The translations under genes were made by a program, and so were the position numbers. Below are positions 1-8,312 of a stretch of DNA of 64,000 bases, in pieces. This DNA is from a virus. The stretch is taken from positions 1-64,000 of IMG/VR virus record IMGVR_UViG_3300049846_002100; one strand, 5' to 3'. Every line of letters starts with the position of its first letter. Position 1 is the stretch's first letter. The notes below the pieces were generated by a model. The model did not search any database and was not told the origin of the DNA. It saw only the letters and a program-made list of their open reading frames with translations.

Positions 1-531
1 CGTAAACGTGACCGTGATCGTATCGTTAGTGAGAAGGGTTCGCTGCGTGAAGTTGATCTCGTGGATCATGCGGCCCGAGGTCGGGTCGTCGAAGAGCGCC
101 GTCTTCTGAACCGCCTGCGACGAACCTGTGAATGTGAACGTGCGGGCGATCGTTGTCTGGTTGCCAGAACCCGTGGGGAGGGTCACGGTGCCCTGTGCTC
201 GACCGAGGCCCGGTGCGCCGGCGTTCGTCAACTCGTTCGTCAGGGTGGTGTCGCTGTTCGATGCCGCCGTTGCGTCGTTCGTGAGAGCGATATAGTTCAG
301 CCCCACGTTCGACACGACGGGGGAGGCCGCCGAGCGCTGCGAAGACGTGCCGTACACGTACGTGTGAAGACCGACGCGGCCGGCGTTCGTAATGACGTTC
401 CAGTATTCCTCGGCGTCGAGCTGCGCGTCGACGGGACGGAAGACGTAGATGCCGCGCTTCTCGTCGTAGTCGTAGGCCCTCTGGTGGCTGATCGCGAGTC
501 GGGCACGGGCGGGGTACATTTCTCCGAGCAT
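1..531 (-). CDS. Virion-associated protein, partial (3' end beyond window)
   Basis: I read an open frame of 177 codons from an ATG at 531 to the window edge with no stop, so the C-terminus is missing. A strong GAGGAG ribosome-binding site lies 7 bases upstream. The protein starts MLGEMYPARARLAISHQ and becomes rich in Thr, Asn, Ser and Ala, with many alternating polar/hydrophobic stretches, as in beta-rich tail or fibre proteins. It is the last gene seen in the minus-strand tail operon and follows the gpI-like gene after 82 bases. Its position suggests a baseplate-attached or fibre protein, but I recognise no family; function is inferred from context only. Confidence 0.7.
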   Translation of the reverse strand, partial: MLGEMYPARARLAISHQRAYDYDEKRGIYVFRPVDAQLDAEEYWNVITNAGRVGLHTYVYGTSSQRSAASPVVSNVGLNYIALTNDATAASNSDTTLTNELTNAGAPGLGRAQGTVTLPTGSGNQTTIARTFTFTGSSQAVQKTALFDDPTSGRMIHEINFTQRTLLTNDTITVTFT

Positions 532-574
532 GGGCGTCTCCTCGTTCAGAAGACCCTGATAAAAGCGTTAGCTA

Positions 575-591
575 GGAAGACCTGCTCTTCC
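575..591 (-). terminator. Weak hairpin between tail genes
   Basis: A 6-bp perfect stem (GGAAGA / TCTTCC) with a 5-base loop lies between the gpI-like gene and the next gene. On the minus strand it is followed, about 13 bases later, by TTTT. The stem is short and the T-run distant, so it may only attenuate transcription. Confidence 0.3.
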
Positions 592-613
592 AGGCGCAAA
601 GCTCTCACGCGGG

Positions 614-1684
614 TCAGAAGTCGTTGCTGTGATCCTCATCCTCAACAACCTGCGCCTCCTTGTTGCCCAGGCGGTCGATATCTCTGAGACCGCCCCAGTA
701 GGAGCGAAAGTCATCGTAATAATAGGTACTTAGAGCCCACTTCATCGTGTCCAGGACACGGCCGATGGTGTCGTTGGGCAGGTAGCGGTCGGTGAAGATG
801 TACCGGACCCTGAAAAGGGTGTGGGCCGGGCGAATGATGTCCAGCAAGATGCGCGTGGCAGAATCGAGCGAGAACACGTCCGCTGGAAACGAGACGGGCG
901 GCGTCTCCTCCTTCCAACCGATGGAACCATTGTTCGCGTCGTTCGCGACAGCACTCGCGTTCTGGATCTTCACTGAGGAGGGGGTCAAAAACTGCGTGAC
1001 CTCGAACGTCCCATTGTTCGCCGACGAGGCCGCATTGCTGATCACGAGCCGGCGTCCGACTGAGTTGGTGCTCATGCTCGTCAAGCCGGTGACGGTGATG
1101 AGGTCGCCGTCCGTCGTCGTCAGACTGGCACCAGACCCTACTTGAATGGTCCCGCCTCCCACCGTCACATCGATCTGAAATCCGAACTGGTCCGAGATGT
1201 CGTATCCGGAGGCCCCCTCCCGAATACGAAGGAAATTCTCCGTGATCTTGACCGTCCCCGAGTAGAAGAGCTGAACAGCGTCACGCATCGACTTCGGAAC
1301 GGACCCCTGGAAGTAGATGCGGACGAGATCCAGCAAGAACTTCCGGAACTCCGAGTCATCGAAGGCCAGCGGCGGCAGGCGGCCATTCAAGAGGAGAAGA
1401 TAGCCCAACATCGAGTAGAGGAAGTCCGGCCGCGTCGTCGGGAAGGAGCGATCTGTGTCCACGTCCTCCAAGGCCAGCTCGATACGCGCCAGCTCGACAG
1501 CCACCGCCTTCATCTCGTTCGTGTAGTTCGGGCCTTGAACGAGTGAGACGTAGTTCGAGGGCAGAAGCCCTAGAAGCGTGTTGAAGATGGACTGCGCCCG
1601 CCCAATGAGTCGAAGGTTGTATTCCTTGCCGGTCTGCGTGACCGTGAAATTAAGTCGGTTTGGATCCGTGACGAACCTGGGCAT
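614..1684 (-). CDS. Baseplate gpI-like tail protein
   Basis: 356 residues. It is directly downstream of the baseplate J-like gene (with a homing endonuclease inserted between them), the usual place of the P2 gpI type protein that links baseplate to fibres. The N-terminal 150 residues are mostly helical and contain IYFQGSVPKSMRDAVQLFYSG, consistent with that family. Residues about 185-255 form a beta-rich insert (TTTDGDLITVTGLTSMSTNS ... SAANNGTF-type) that resembles modules in the 2014-residue virion protein. The ATG at 1684 follows the endonuclease stop by one base and takes its ribosome-binding site, GGGGGTG, from the end of that gene. The gpI call rests on position and general character; it is moderately sure. 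Confidence 0.55.
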   Translation of the reverse strand: MPRFVTDPNRLNFTVTQTGKEYNLRLIGRAQSIFNTLLGLLPSNYVSLVQGPNYTNEMKAVAVELARIELALEDVDTDRSFPTTRPDFLYSMLGYLLLLNGRLPPLAFDDSEFRKFLLDLVRIYFQGSVPKSMRDAVQLFYSGTVKITENFLRIREGASGYDISDQFGFQIDVTVGGGTIQVGSGASLTTTDGDLITVTGLTSMSTNSVGRRLVISNAASSANNGTFEVTQFLTPSSVKIQNASAVANDANNGSIGWKEETPPVSFPADVFSLDSATRILLDIIRPAHTLFRVRYIFTDRYLPNDTIGRVLDTMKWALSTYYYDDFRSYWGGLRDIDRLGNKEAQVVEDEDHSNDF

Positions 1685-1685
1685 T

Positions 1686-2528
1686 TTAAAACACCCCCGC
1701 TTGCTTCGCTTCGAGAATCCTTGCGTGCACTAAATGACGGCAGACACATAGGCGTTTCGCAATCGCTCGTTGACTTAAGCCTGTACGCATCAGGCTCAAC
1801 ACGGTTTCCATGGGTACATCATGTCGATAGGCCCTTGCTGTTCGGCCTGTCCTACCGCGAAGTTTCTCGGCGGCCCTAGGGCACTTCTTCTTTGGCCTTG
1901 TGATGGCTAGTCCGTCTCTTCGTGCTGCTACGAGTCGCTTTGAAATCGTTCCGACAGCAGTACCCAATTCTTGAGCAATCTGCTTTCTTGTAGCCCCTTC
2001 CGAGACTCGCTGAAGAATGACAGCCGTTGAGATGTTACATCGGAAGGGGCGGCTTCTCTCCCCGAATTTCCCGCGTAATGAGGCGCTTATTTTTTCCCTA
2101 GCTTCATGTGATTGCTGGGTGCCTTTTCGGGAACCTGGACGCCCCTTCTTCGCGAGCGACATTTTTTCTCTGGTCTCACCGCTGCATCGGCGACCACTCT
2201 GACCAAGACCTCCGTTTGTGTGGTTCGTCAGATTCGCCCCCGCACTGCGCGCAGTAGCGATCTCCTTTACCTCAAGACGATCCAATTCTTCTCTGGAGAA
2301 TGCAGTGCCAAGCTCCCTAATGATCGGACGGAGCCCTGACCGCCGCAATGATGCAAGCCAATGTGCTGAGTGGTGTGATCTAGCAAGGTTCTTCAAGGTA
2401 AGGTGCGCCTTGAGACGAACTTCGAGGGTTCTGACTGTTTGACCAACATACCGAAGAGCACCCTCACGTGGATCATACAATCCGTAGACACGACCAAAAA
2501 GCGTTGGGTCCTTGGTGAAGCGAGCCAT
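1686..2528 (-). CDS. GIY-YIG homing endonuclease
   Basis: 280 residues. A GIY-YIG nuclease domain is visible at the N-terminus (RVYGLYDP ... LRYVGQTVR, then RLKAHL). Two Ser/Lys/Arg-rich NUMOD3-type repeats follow (SGETREKMSLAKKGRPGS and SHEAREKISASLRGKFG). Two helix-turn-helix-like segments close the protein (ATRKQIAQELGTAVGTISKR and LSQRAIAKRLCVCRHLVHAR). It is a free-standing intergenic endonuclease between the J-like and gpI-like genes. Its ATG overlaps the J stop (TAATG) and its stop abuts the next ATG, so it is translationally coupled on both sides. Its first residues, MARFTKDP, resemble MPRFVTDP at the start of the downstream tail protein. Expected role: cleave the J/gpI junction in phages lacking the insertion. 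Confidence 0.88.
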   Translation of the reverse strand: MARFTKDPTLFGRVYGLYDPREGALRYVGQTVRTLEVRLKAHLTLKNLARSHHSAHWLASLRRSGLRPIIRELGTAFSREELDRLEVKEIATARSAGANLTNHTNGGLGQSGRRCSGETREKMSLAKKGRPGSRKGTQQSHEAREKISASLRGKFGERSRPFRCNISTAVILQRVSEGATRKQIAQELGTAVGTISKRLVAARRDGLAITRPKKKCPRAAEKLRGRTGRTARAYRHDVPMETVLSLMRTGLSQRAIAKRLCVCRHLVHARILEAKQAGVF

Positions 2529-5500
2529 TACGCCGTCCTGAACGTGATGGTGAAGCCGCCAAGGGCGATGGTTTCAACGTCAGAAGCCGTGATGTCGTGC
2601 GCCCCACTGTCCCCACGAATGATGTAGCTCGCAGCGTACTTGTGTTTCGTCGGTTCATCAGGCGGGGTGCCCGCACCTGAAAGCGAAACAACGAGGTGAT
2701 TCGCAGTTCGGCGGAGCCTCTCGACCTCCCGATCCACCATCGTCAAAAAGCCCGCGTTGGTCAGTGTCGTGTCGTCCGAGTACCCTTGGATGATGGCACC
2801 ACCCGAACCGATGATGAAGGCTTGGTGGGCAAGTGAGCACACGGATGCAAGAGTGGGTGAGATGCTCATGGCTTCATCATCCTGAAAGACACCCTTGTGC
2901 TCTGTTGACTGCCCGCCCCCATCCGTCGTCGGATACTGCAACGGGTTGGACAACAAGTACGCGCGGTTCGCCCCAAGGTCGAGAGACCCTACTCTCGTGT
3001 ACGTCGAGAGCACTGTCTCCCTGAGCTTCCTTGACCCGTCCGTATACGCCAGCCGTGCGTACGGCACCGGGGAGAAGTCCACACCCTCCGTGCTGTCGAC
3101 GGTGCGTATCACGTCCGATTGAGCGAGACCTTGCCCGATCGTCTTCTTATCCAGCTCAGTGCTCACATTGGAGCGAATCGCTGGATCGACACGATCCTTG
3201 GACGCACCCTTGGTGAGCTGAACGGTGTTTTCGATGTCGATCTTGTTCTCCACGGACTGCTTGACCAACACGTCCGCTGTGGTGTGTCTCCGAGCGTCAA
3301 CGGTCTGCTGAAGCTCCTGTAACACGTCGTTGATCACGTAGGTGACCGTAAAGTTCTCGTCGTGTACATAGTCAACGGAGACCTCCTCGCCGTTTCGAAT
3401 CGCGGAGGAGGCCGTCCGAACAATCTTTACCGGCGTAGTGGCCGTTCCGTCGATGATCTCGAAGTCGGGAACTGCTGCTGTCGGGCCGTCGTACTCGACG
3501 GCCCGGTCCGCAGAGAACACACGAATGGTCTTCGTGTTGATGCCGATCGAGTTGAGTGGCTCCTGCACGAAGCCGATGAGCACATGCGACTCCGCGCTGA
3601 CGGAGATGCTGTCACCGCTCGGGATGTTGTTGATCTGATTGATCGCGAGGTAGTCCTTCGCGATCGTGCTCTCTCCCGTAAGAAGAGGATCGTCGGTCTT
3701 GTAGAGGTTGTACCCGAGAGTGGGGTCCAACGCTCCCGAGACCTCGCCGACGACAGAGACAACCCTTCGGACCGGCTGCAACGTGAACCTGAATTGGTTC
3801 ACGGCGCGGAAGCGGTAGTCTGCAACAATCACGTCATCGGTTGACGTTGCCGGTTGAGGGACGGCCGTGCTGAGCTGGAAGGTGCGGTAGTCGACAAGGG
3901 ACACGCCCGTAAGGTCATAGTCCTGGCCGATTGTTGTGTTCCGAACGCCGAGCCCCTGACTCAGGTTGTTGAGCATCTCTACGATGGGCGTGTCCGGCGT
4001 GACGCGGGAGTCCAATACCCTGAACGTAAGCGTCGGGATGTCGATGACTTGGCAGACGATGTCCTTGGCAACATCGAAGGTGAACGCGAATCGCTCAGAG
4101 ACCTGGCGTTCCCGAAGGCCCTGAACCCAAATGTCGACCTTCCCTCCGATATGCTTGCGGCGAACGTCGTCGTAATCACGCATCATAAGCGGGTCACCGC
4201 TCTTGACGATCTTCGCCTTGATGATTCCGACTTGCTCGGCGGCTGTCGAAGCGTACCCGCCTTCCGTGCCGGTATCCACCGAAGCAAACGCCAACATAGA
4301 CCTCGCAGCAAGGTCTGCGTTGGACTCTCGATTCGTGCCAAAAACCGTGGCAGAGGTGTTCGTCACGAACACGCCGGCGATGCCAGAGATGTTCTTGATG
4401 GTACCGGCGGGGCGGTTCCCCGCCTCCCCAACGGTCTCGGCGACGATGTCGACCGTGATCTCGTATCGCTTCGTGTCGAAGTTGAAGAACGCGTCTGCAC
4501 TAGCTGCCGGGAGGACATACGACCCGCCGATGCGGAACCGCACCGAAGGGAGGTTGTTCGACGTATCTGCATCCGTGGACACGAAGGTGCCCGCCGGGAT
4601 GGTAATGTTCGTTGACGGACGGGTAGGGGTGTAGACGACCGCCTGCCCGACCGCGGCCCTACCCGGCAACCTGGCCTTGTTGACGTTCGCTGCGAGCTTC
4701 TCGAACTGTTGATCGATGAGGGTTTGAACCGCATCATCGTTCGAGAAGCCTAAAGCCGCCTTGAGTGCCTGTTTATAGGCGCTTCCCGCGACCGGATCTG
4801 AGATGCCGTTACCGTCAGCATCGTCGATCTGAAGGAGCGTGAGGAAGCTGCCGCTTCGGTGAACGAAGTCGACGATGAACCAGAGGCGCTCCGCTTCACT
4901 CGCAAATGGGTCCACGCTCACATCGCGAGTGGTCGATCCCGGGATGAGACTGATCTCCCGGTTGACGATGAGCACCTGCCGGAGGTACTCCTTGGTCACG
5001 TCCAAGCTCGTCCGCGTAGGCAAGTCACGCACGGCAGTGTCGATGATCAACGGCAGGCCAACCACCTCTTGGGAGTAGCCGGTCTCAACCTCTTCGTTCG
5101 TCACCGGGTCGTAGTAGACGCCCGTGACCACGTAGTAGAGCGGGCTGGTGTCATCGACAGACGCGAACTGGTCAGCGTTGATTGTATTGGGACCACCGCT
5201 GCGGAAGTGTCTGAACGAAACGAACTCTGTCAGCCTGAAGCTCTCAACCGTGCTCTTAAACCGCAGTGACCCTGTGAGAGCTACGGTGCTGTAGCGTTGA
5301 TTCAAGCGAGTGGCGGTCACTACCTCGAAGTCATCATCTTCGATGACTTGGATGCGGACGCCCGTCCCTGTGGGCTGCGTCCACGTAGTCGTGTCCTCGA
5401 AAACCGTGAAGATCGACTCCTCGTACACGGACGAGGCGAGGACTGGCTTCTCGTTGATTTTGATGTACCCCGTCGTACCCCCCGAGGGAGAATCCGAGGC

Positions 5501-5989
5501 GTAGAAGTTGAACCCGATGAGCGTTGTCGTGGAGGGTTGGACAACGGCCACACCGCTCGACGTGGTCACGATGGGAGCCGGCTTCGCCACCAAGAGATCC
5601 ACAGCTTCCCGGCGCCGTCGAACGCGAACCCCCGAGGGGATCTCTGCGACAACATCACGGAGGCTTTGAACACGCGTGATTGTTGCTGTTGAGGGGGCGC
5701 TGACACTACCGACGATGTCGACGGTGCGAATGGCGACCGTGTTGAGACCGATGTCCAGAGGCAACCCTGAGGGGTGCGCCGATGGGTTCGGCAACGTGAA
5801 GGTTTGGAGATCGAGTCGGACAAGATTCGCGTCGGAGACGAACGGCCCACCGTTGATCGAGACCTGGACATCCGCCGTGTCGACCGAGATCGTGCCCTCA
5901 AGGACCACGAAGTCCTGATTGGTCGTGAAGACCAGACTTTGCGTAAAGCCGCTGCCGTCTCGGAGCTTGATTTGGGGTGCCGTCGCCAT
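2528..5989 (-). CDS. Baseplate J-like protein (Mu gp47 / P2 gpJ / T4 gp6 type)
   Basis: 1153 residues, longer than classical gpJ. The baseplate J core is in the middle: TRPSTNITIPAGTFVST near 475, VDIVAETVGEAGNRPAGTI near 525, then TNRESNADLAARSMLAF and TGTEGGYASTAAEQVG. These are hallmarks of the family that forms the wedge ring around the hub. An N-terminal beta-rich extension of about 150 residues resembles an immunoglobulin-like domain (VVLEGTISVDTADVQVSING ... VAIRTVDIVG). The C-terminal 400 residues are extra and unrecognised. It ends in TAATG with the inserted endonuclease. Confidence 0.85.
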   Translation of the reverse strand: MATAPQIKLRDGSGFTQSLVFTTNQDFVVLEGTISVDTADVQVSINGGPFVSDANLVRLDLQTFTLPNPSAHPSGLPLDIGLNTVAIRTVDIVGSVSAPSTATITRVQSLRDVVAEIPSGVRVRRRREAVDLLVAKPAPIVTTSSGVAVVQPSTTTLIGFNFYASDSPSGGTTGYIKINEKPVLASSVYEESIFTVFEDTTTWTQPTGTGVRIQVIEDDDFEVVTATRLNQRYSTVALTGSLRFKSTVESFRLTEFVSFRHFRSGGPNTINADQFASVDDTSPLYYVVTGVYYDPVTNEEVETGYSQEVVGLPLIIDTAVRDLPTRTSLDVTKEYLRQVLIVNREISLIPGSTTRDVSVDPFASEAERLWFIVDFVHRSGSFLTLLQIDDADGNGISDPVAGSAYKQALKAALGFSNDDAVQTLIDQQFEKLAANVNKARLPGRAAVGQAVVYTPTRPSTNITIPAGTFVSTDADTSNNLPSVRFRIGGSYVLPAASADAFFNFDTKRYEITVDIVAETVGEAGNRPAGTIKNISGIAGVFVTNTSATVFGTNRESNADLAARSMLAFASVDTGTEGGYASTAAEQVGIIKAKIVKSGDPLMMRDYDDVRRKHIGGKVDIWVQGLRERQVSERFAFTFDVAKDIVCQVIDIPTLTFRVLDSRVTPDTPIVEMLNNLSQGLGVRNTTIGQDYDLTGVSLVDYRTFQLSTAVPQPATSTDDVIVADYRFRAVNQFRFTLQPVRRVVSVVGEVSGALDPTLGYNLYKTDDPLLTGESTIAKDYLAINQINNIPSGDSISVSAESHVLIGFVQEPLNSIGINTKTIRVFSADRAVEYDGPTAAVPDFEIIDGTATTPVKIVRTASSAIRNGEEVSVDYVHDENFTVTYVINDVLQELQQTVDARRHTTADVLVKQSVENKIDIENTVQLTKGASKDRVDPAIRSNVSTELDKKTIGQGLAQSDVIRTVDSTEGVDFSPVPYARLAYTDGSRKLRETVLSTYTRVGSLDLGANRAYLLSNPLQYPTTDGGGQSTEHKGVFQDDEAMSISPTLASVCSLAHQAFIIGSGGAIIQGYSDDTTLTNAGFLTMVDREVERLRRTANHLVVSLSGAGTPPDEPTKHKYAASYIIRGDSGAHDITASDVETIALGGFTITFRTA

Positions 5990-6001
5990 CTCGTGGGCCT
6001 T

Positions 6002-7141
6002 TTACTGGACGAGGACGTAATCGGTCAGGGAGCTGCGAAAAGTACCCTGAGCCGCCTTCGGTTCAACGAGATCGATCGGCACAGGGAATCGGACGCCTCG
6101 TTCGACAACCACGGGCTCCGTCGACCTGTTTTGAATCGTGACGCGAACGAAGAGGATTGTGGGATCCTGGTTGTGCGGCAGGAGGGACACCTCTTGGAGG
6201 GCAAAAGGGAACTCCTTGTCCGAAACCTGTTGGTTGACCTCGTCTTCTTGCTTCCGTTTCACCGCCTGCCAGCGGCGAAACGCTTGTTGAATGTCGCTGA
6301 CGATGAAGTTCTGGATGAACCCGGTCGTCGTGAGCTTCTGCCCCACTACATCGAGCAAGTCGGCCCCAATCCAGTTGTGGAAGGGGTTCGATGCCCGGCG
6401 CGTGTAGATCATCTTCTGAACTTCTTGGATGAGGAGGGCTTCATCCCGGACTTGGACAACCTCGCCGTTACCCCCGTACCGCCAGTCATGCTCAACCCCG
6501 ACGCCCCCGCACCGACGACATTCTTCTCGGACCGTGTTGTAGTTGATCTCAACGAAGTCCTGGTAGCCTTTGAGCGGCTGGTCAAAGAGGATAGACCTGT
6601 GAGGTCGATCAGAAAGGGTGGTGGGGTCGTTGACGAGAGTCCAACCAGGGAGGACATCACGACCCCGGTATTCCTTGTTGATCGCGATGCCCGCCGTCGA
6701 GAGGAACGTGCTCGCGGAGGACACGAACACGCACGCTGAGAGGCCCGAAGCCATCGTCCGCATAAACAAGCGCTGGCCGGACGACGCGAAGAACATACCT
6801 TGGACAGACCGATTCAAGATGTCCACGACCTGTGCAGCCGTGATGTCTTTTGCCGCCGGAAGCGTCACCGTCTGGTAGCTGCCCACCCCTACCTTGAGCA
6901 CGATTTTGTCGTTGACGCCGGCCTGAATAGTGTACGGCCCGGAACGACTTCCCGTGACTTGTGCAGGCGATTTGACGCCGGGGGAAGGAATGTCGACAGC
7001 GCCATTAAGCCGCACGGCGACCGAGGACGCCGTGGCAATAGGCCGTATGGGGCGCACGGTCATGTTGTCGTCGTCCAGGAAGAGTGCTTCCTGAAGAACG
7101 ATGTGCGGACACATCTGGTCGATCTGACGATCGTAGCTCAC
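6002..7141 (-). CDS. Baseplate wedge protein, gp25/W-like, with zinc-knuckle motif
   Basis: 379 residues, GTG start whose GTGA overlaps the stop-proximal bases of the preceding gene. It sits immediately before the J-like gene, the normal place of gp25/gpW wedge proteins. The central part has ECRRCGGVGVEHDWRYG (a CxxC knuckle) followed by ALLIQEVQKMIYTRRASNPF and HNWIGADLLDVVG, which read like the gp25 core. The C-terminal part, ending PIDLVEPKAAQGTFRSSLTD, looks beta-rich. The N-terminus carries a separate beta domain. Family assignment is inferred from motif and order. Confidence 0.6.
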   Translation of the reverse strand: MSYDRQIDQMCPHIVLQEALFLDDDNMTVRPIRPIATASSVAVRLNGAVDIPSPGVKSPAQVTGSRSGPYTIQAGVNDKIVLKVGVGSYQTVTLPAAKDITAAQVVDILNRSVQGMFFASSGQRLFMRTMASGLSACVFVSSASTFLSTAGIAINKEYRGRDVLPGWTLVNDPTTLSDRPHRSILFDQPLKGYQDFVEINYNTVREECRRCGGVGVEHDWRYGGNGEVVQVRDEALLIQEVQKMIYTRRASNPFHNWIGADLLDVVGQKLTTTGFIQNFIVSDIQQAFRRWQAVKRKQEDEVNQQVSDKEFPFALQEVSLLPHNQDPTILFVRVTIQNRSTEPVVVERGVRFPVPIDLVEPKAAQGTFRSSLTDYVLVQ

Positions 7142-7878
7142 GTCGTGCCCCCCTTGGACCCGGGCTCCTGCACGCCGCTGTACCCACGCTGAAAGGTTTG
7201 CGCCTCGCTCCCCTTAGGACCGGGCTCGTAAGCCGCGAACGGAGCATGACCCTTCTTGTTGAACGCATCCCCACCTTTCGGGGTAGCGCGGTAGTTTGGA
7301 TCGTCGATGAGCTGCTGCACCCCATTGATGATGGAATCAAGCGATCCGCGAACCTCTTCTCCGAGGTCGATCTTCCTGAGCAAAGCAATTTCATCTTGAA
7401 GCTGATCCACGTAGTCCAACATTCGCCGGATTTTTCGCTCTAGGTACTCTCGACGATAATCAAGAGTATCCTGCATCCAGGCCCTCATCTGTTGCACGTA
7501 GGCAGCCGACGGTGCATCCGCCTTCCCGGGCGCACCTAAAACTTCGCCGTTCGAGAGCATCTGCGCTGGTGCAGTCTCGTCGGTGCGGAGCAAGAAAACA
7601 GGTTGGCTGGAGCTGCGGACGTTGAGATCGTACTCAGAGTCCCCACCCAGAGCCTCGTATGCTGCAAAGAGGCGGGCCACATAAGAGGTGGTAGGCGAGA
7701 CGGTACTCCCTTTCGGGATACCCCCGCTATCATACGAGAACGAGAGGACTCCGATGCGCTCGACCTCGGCCTCCAAATGCTGGATCCGGGCCTTGATGTC
7801 TTTGCGTTGATCGGTGGCGAACTTCGCCAGCCGATCGAATTGCGCTTGGTTAAACGTTCCAAGCCAGTCGAAGGCCAT
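7138..7878 (-). CDS. Tail/baseplate protein of unknown function
   Basis: 246 residues from the ATG at 7878, which lies one base after the stop of the inserted HNH gene; an in-frame TTG at 7887 is a less likely start. The N-terminal part (DWLGTFNQAQFDRLAKFATD ... IKARIQHLEAEVERIG) and residues about 130-190 (RREYLERKIRRMLDYVDQLQ) are predicted coiled coils, with a Gly/Lys/Ser-rich tail ending GSKGGTT. It overlaps the gp25-like gene by four bases (GTGA). Position inside the baseplate operon suggests a structural or assembly role; no family recognised. Confidence 0.7.
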   Translation of the reverse strand: MAFDWLGTFNQAQFDRLAKFATDQRKDIKARIQHLEAEVERIGVLSFSYDSGGIPKGSTVSPTTSYVARLFAAYEALGGDSEYDLNVRSSSQPVFLLRTDETAPAQMLSNGEVLGAPGKADAPSAAYVQQMRAWMQDTLDYRREYLERKIRRMLDYVDQLQDEIALLRKIDLGEEVRGSLDSIINGVQQLIDDPNYRATPKGGDAFNKKGHAPFAAYEPGPKGSEAQTFQRGYSGVQEPGSKGGTT

Positions 7879-7879
7879 C

Positions 7880-8281
7880 TCAACCAACCTTTCGAGTATG
7901 CTTGGCTAAGTATCGAATAGCGGCCGCCAAGATGTTGGGATCGTCTTTTGCGAACCCCAACATCTTGTTGCATGCCCCGCAGAGCGAGCCTCGCATTTCA
8001 CCTGTGATGTGATCGTGGTCTAAGGCACTCTTCCCTGTCCCACGTTGAAGCGAAGCGTTACAAATGTCGCAACGGCGCCCCGAAAATTCAACCACGACTC
8101 CGCAACGCCTTCTTTGGATTGCACACGTCCTGCACAGACCGTAACGCCTGTTGTGAACCGGCAGACTCGGGTGGCAACTCGCCGGTGCGTGCTTGCTCAC
8201 CCGCATCTGCTTATAGCAGGCCCCGCATAACCCCTTTGCATACAAGGGTCGGTCAGGGTGGCAGGTGACAAAGGTTGGCAT
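7880..8281 (-). CDS. HNH homing endonuclease, recombination endonuclease VII type
   Basis: 133 residues. The C-terminal half has the Endonuclease VII signature: CDICNASL, then SALDHDHITGEMRGSLCGAC and NKMLGFAKDDPNILAAAIRY. Four further Cys pairs at the N-terminus (CHPDRPLYAKGLCGACYKQ and SCHPSLP ... RYGLCRTC) form two extra zinc-binding modules. It lies between the 733-residue structural gene and the 246-residue gene, ending one base before the next ATG and carrying its ribosome-binding region (AAAGG). All catalytic residues of the DHDH motif are present, so it is likely active as a free-standing intergenic homing enzyme. Confidence 0.88.
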   Translation of the reverse strand: MPTFVTCHPDRPLYAKGLCGACYKQMRVSKHAPASCHPSLPVHNRRYGLCRTCAIQRRRCGVVVEFSGRRCDICNASLQRGTGKSALDHDHITGEMRGSLCGACNKMLGFAKDDPNILAAAIRYLAKHTRKVG

Positions 8282-8312
8282 GTCTTCTCCAGTAACTAGG
8301 GCAACAAGATGC

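Noticed and set aside
61-687. Plus-strand open frame of 208 residues
   Set aside because: It lies opposite the partial virion gene and the end of the gpI-like gene, is Arg/Val-rich in the way of an antisense shadow, and has no ribosome-binding site.
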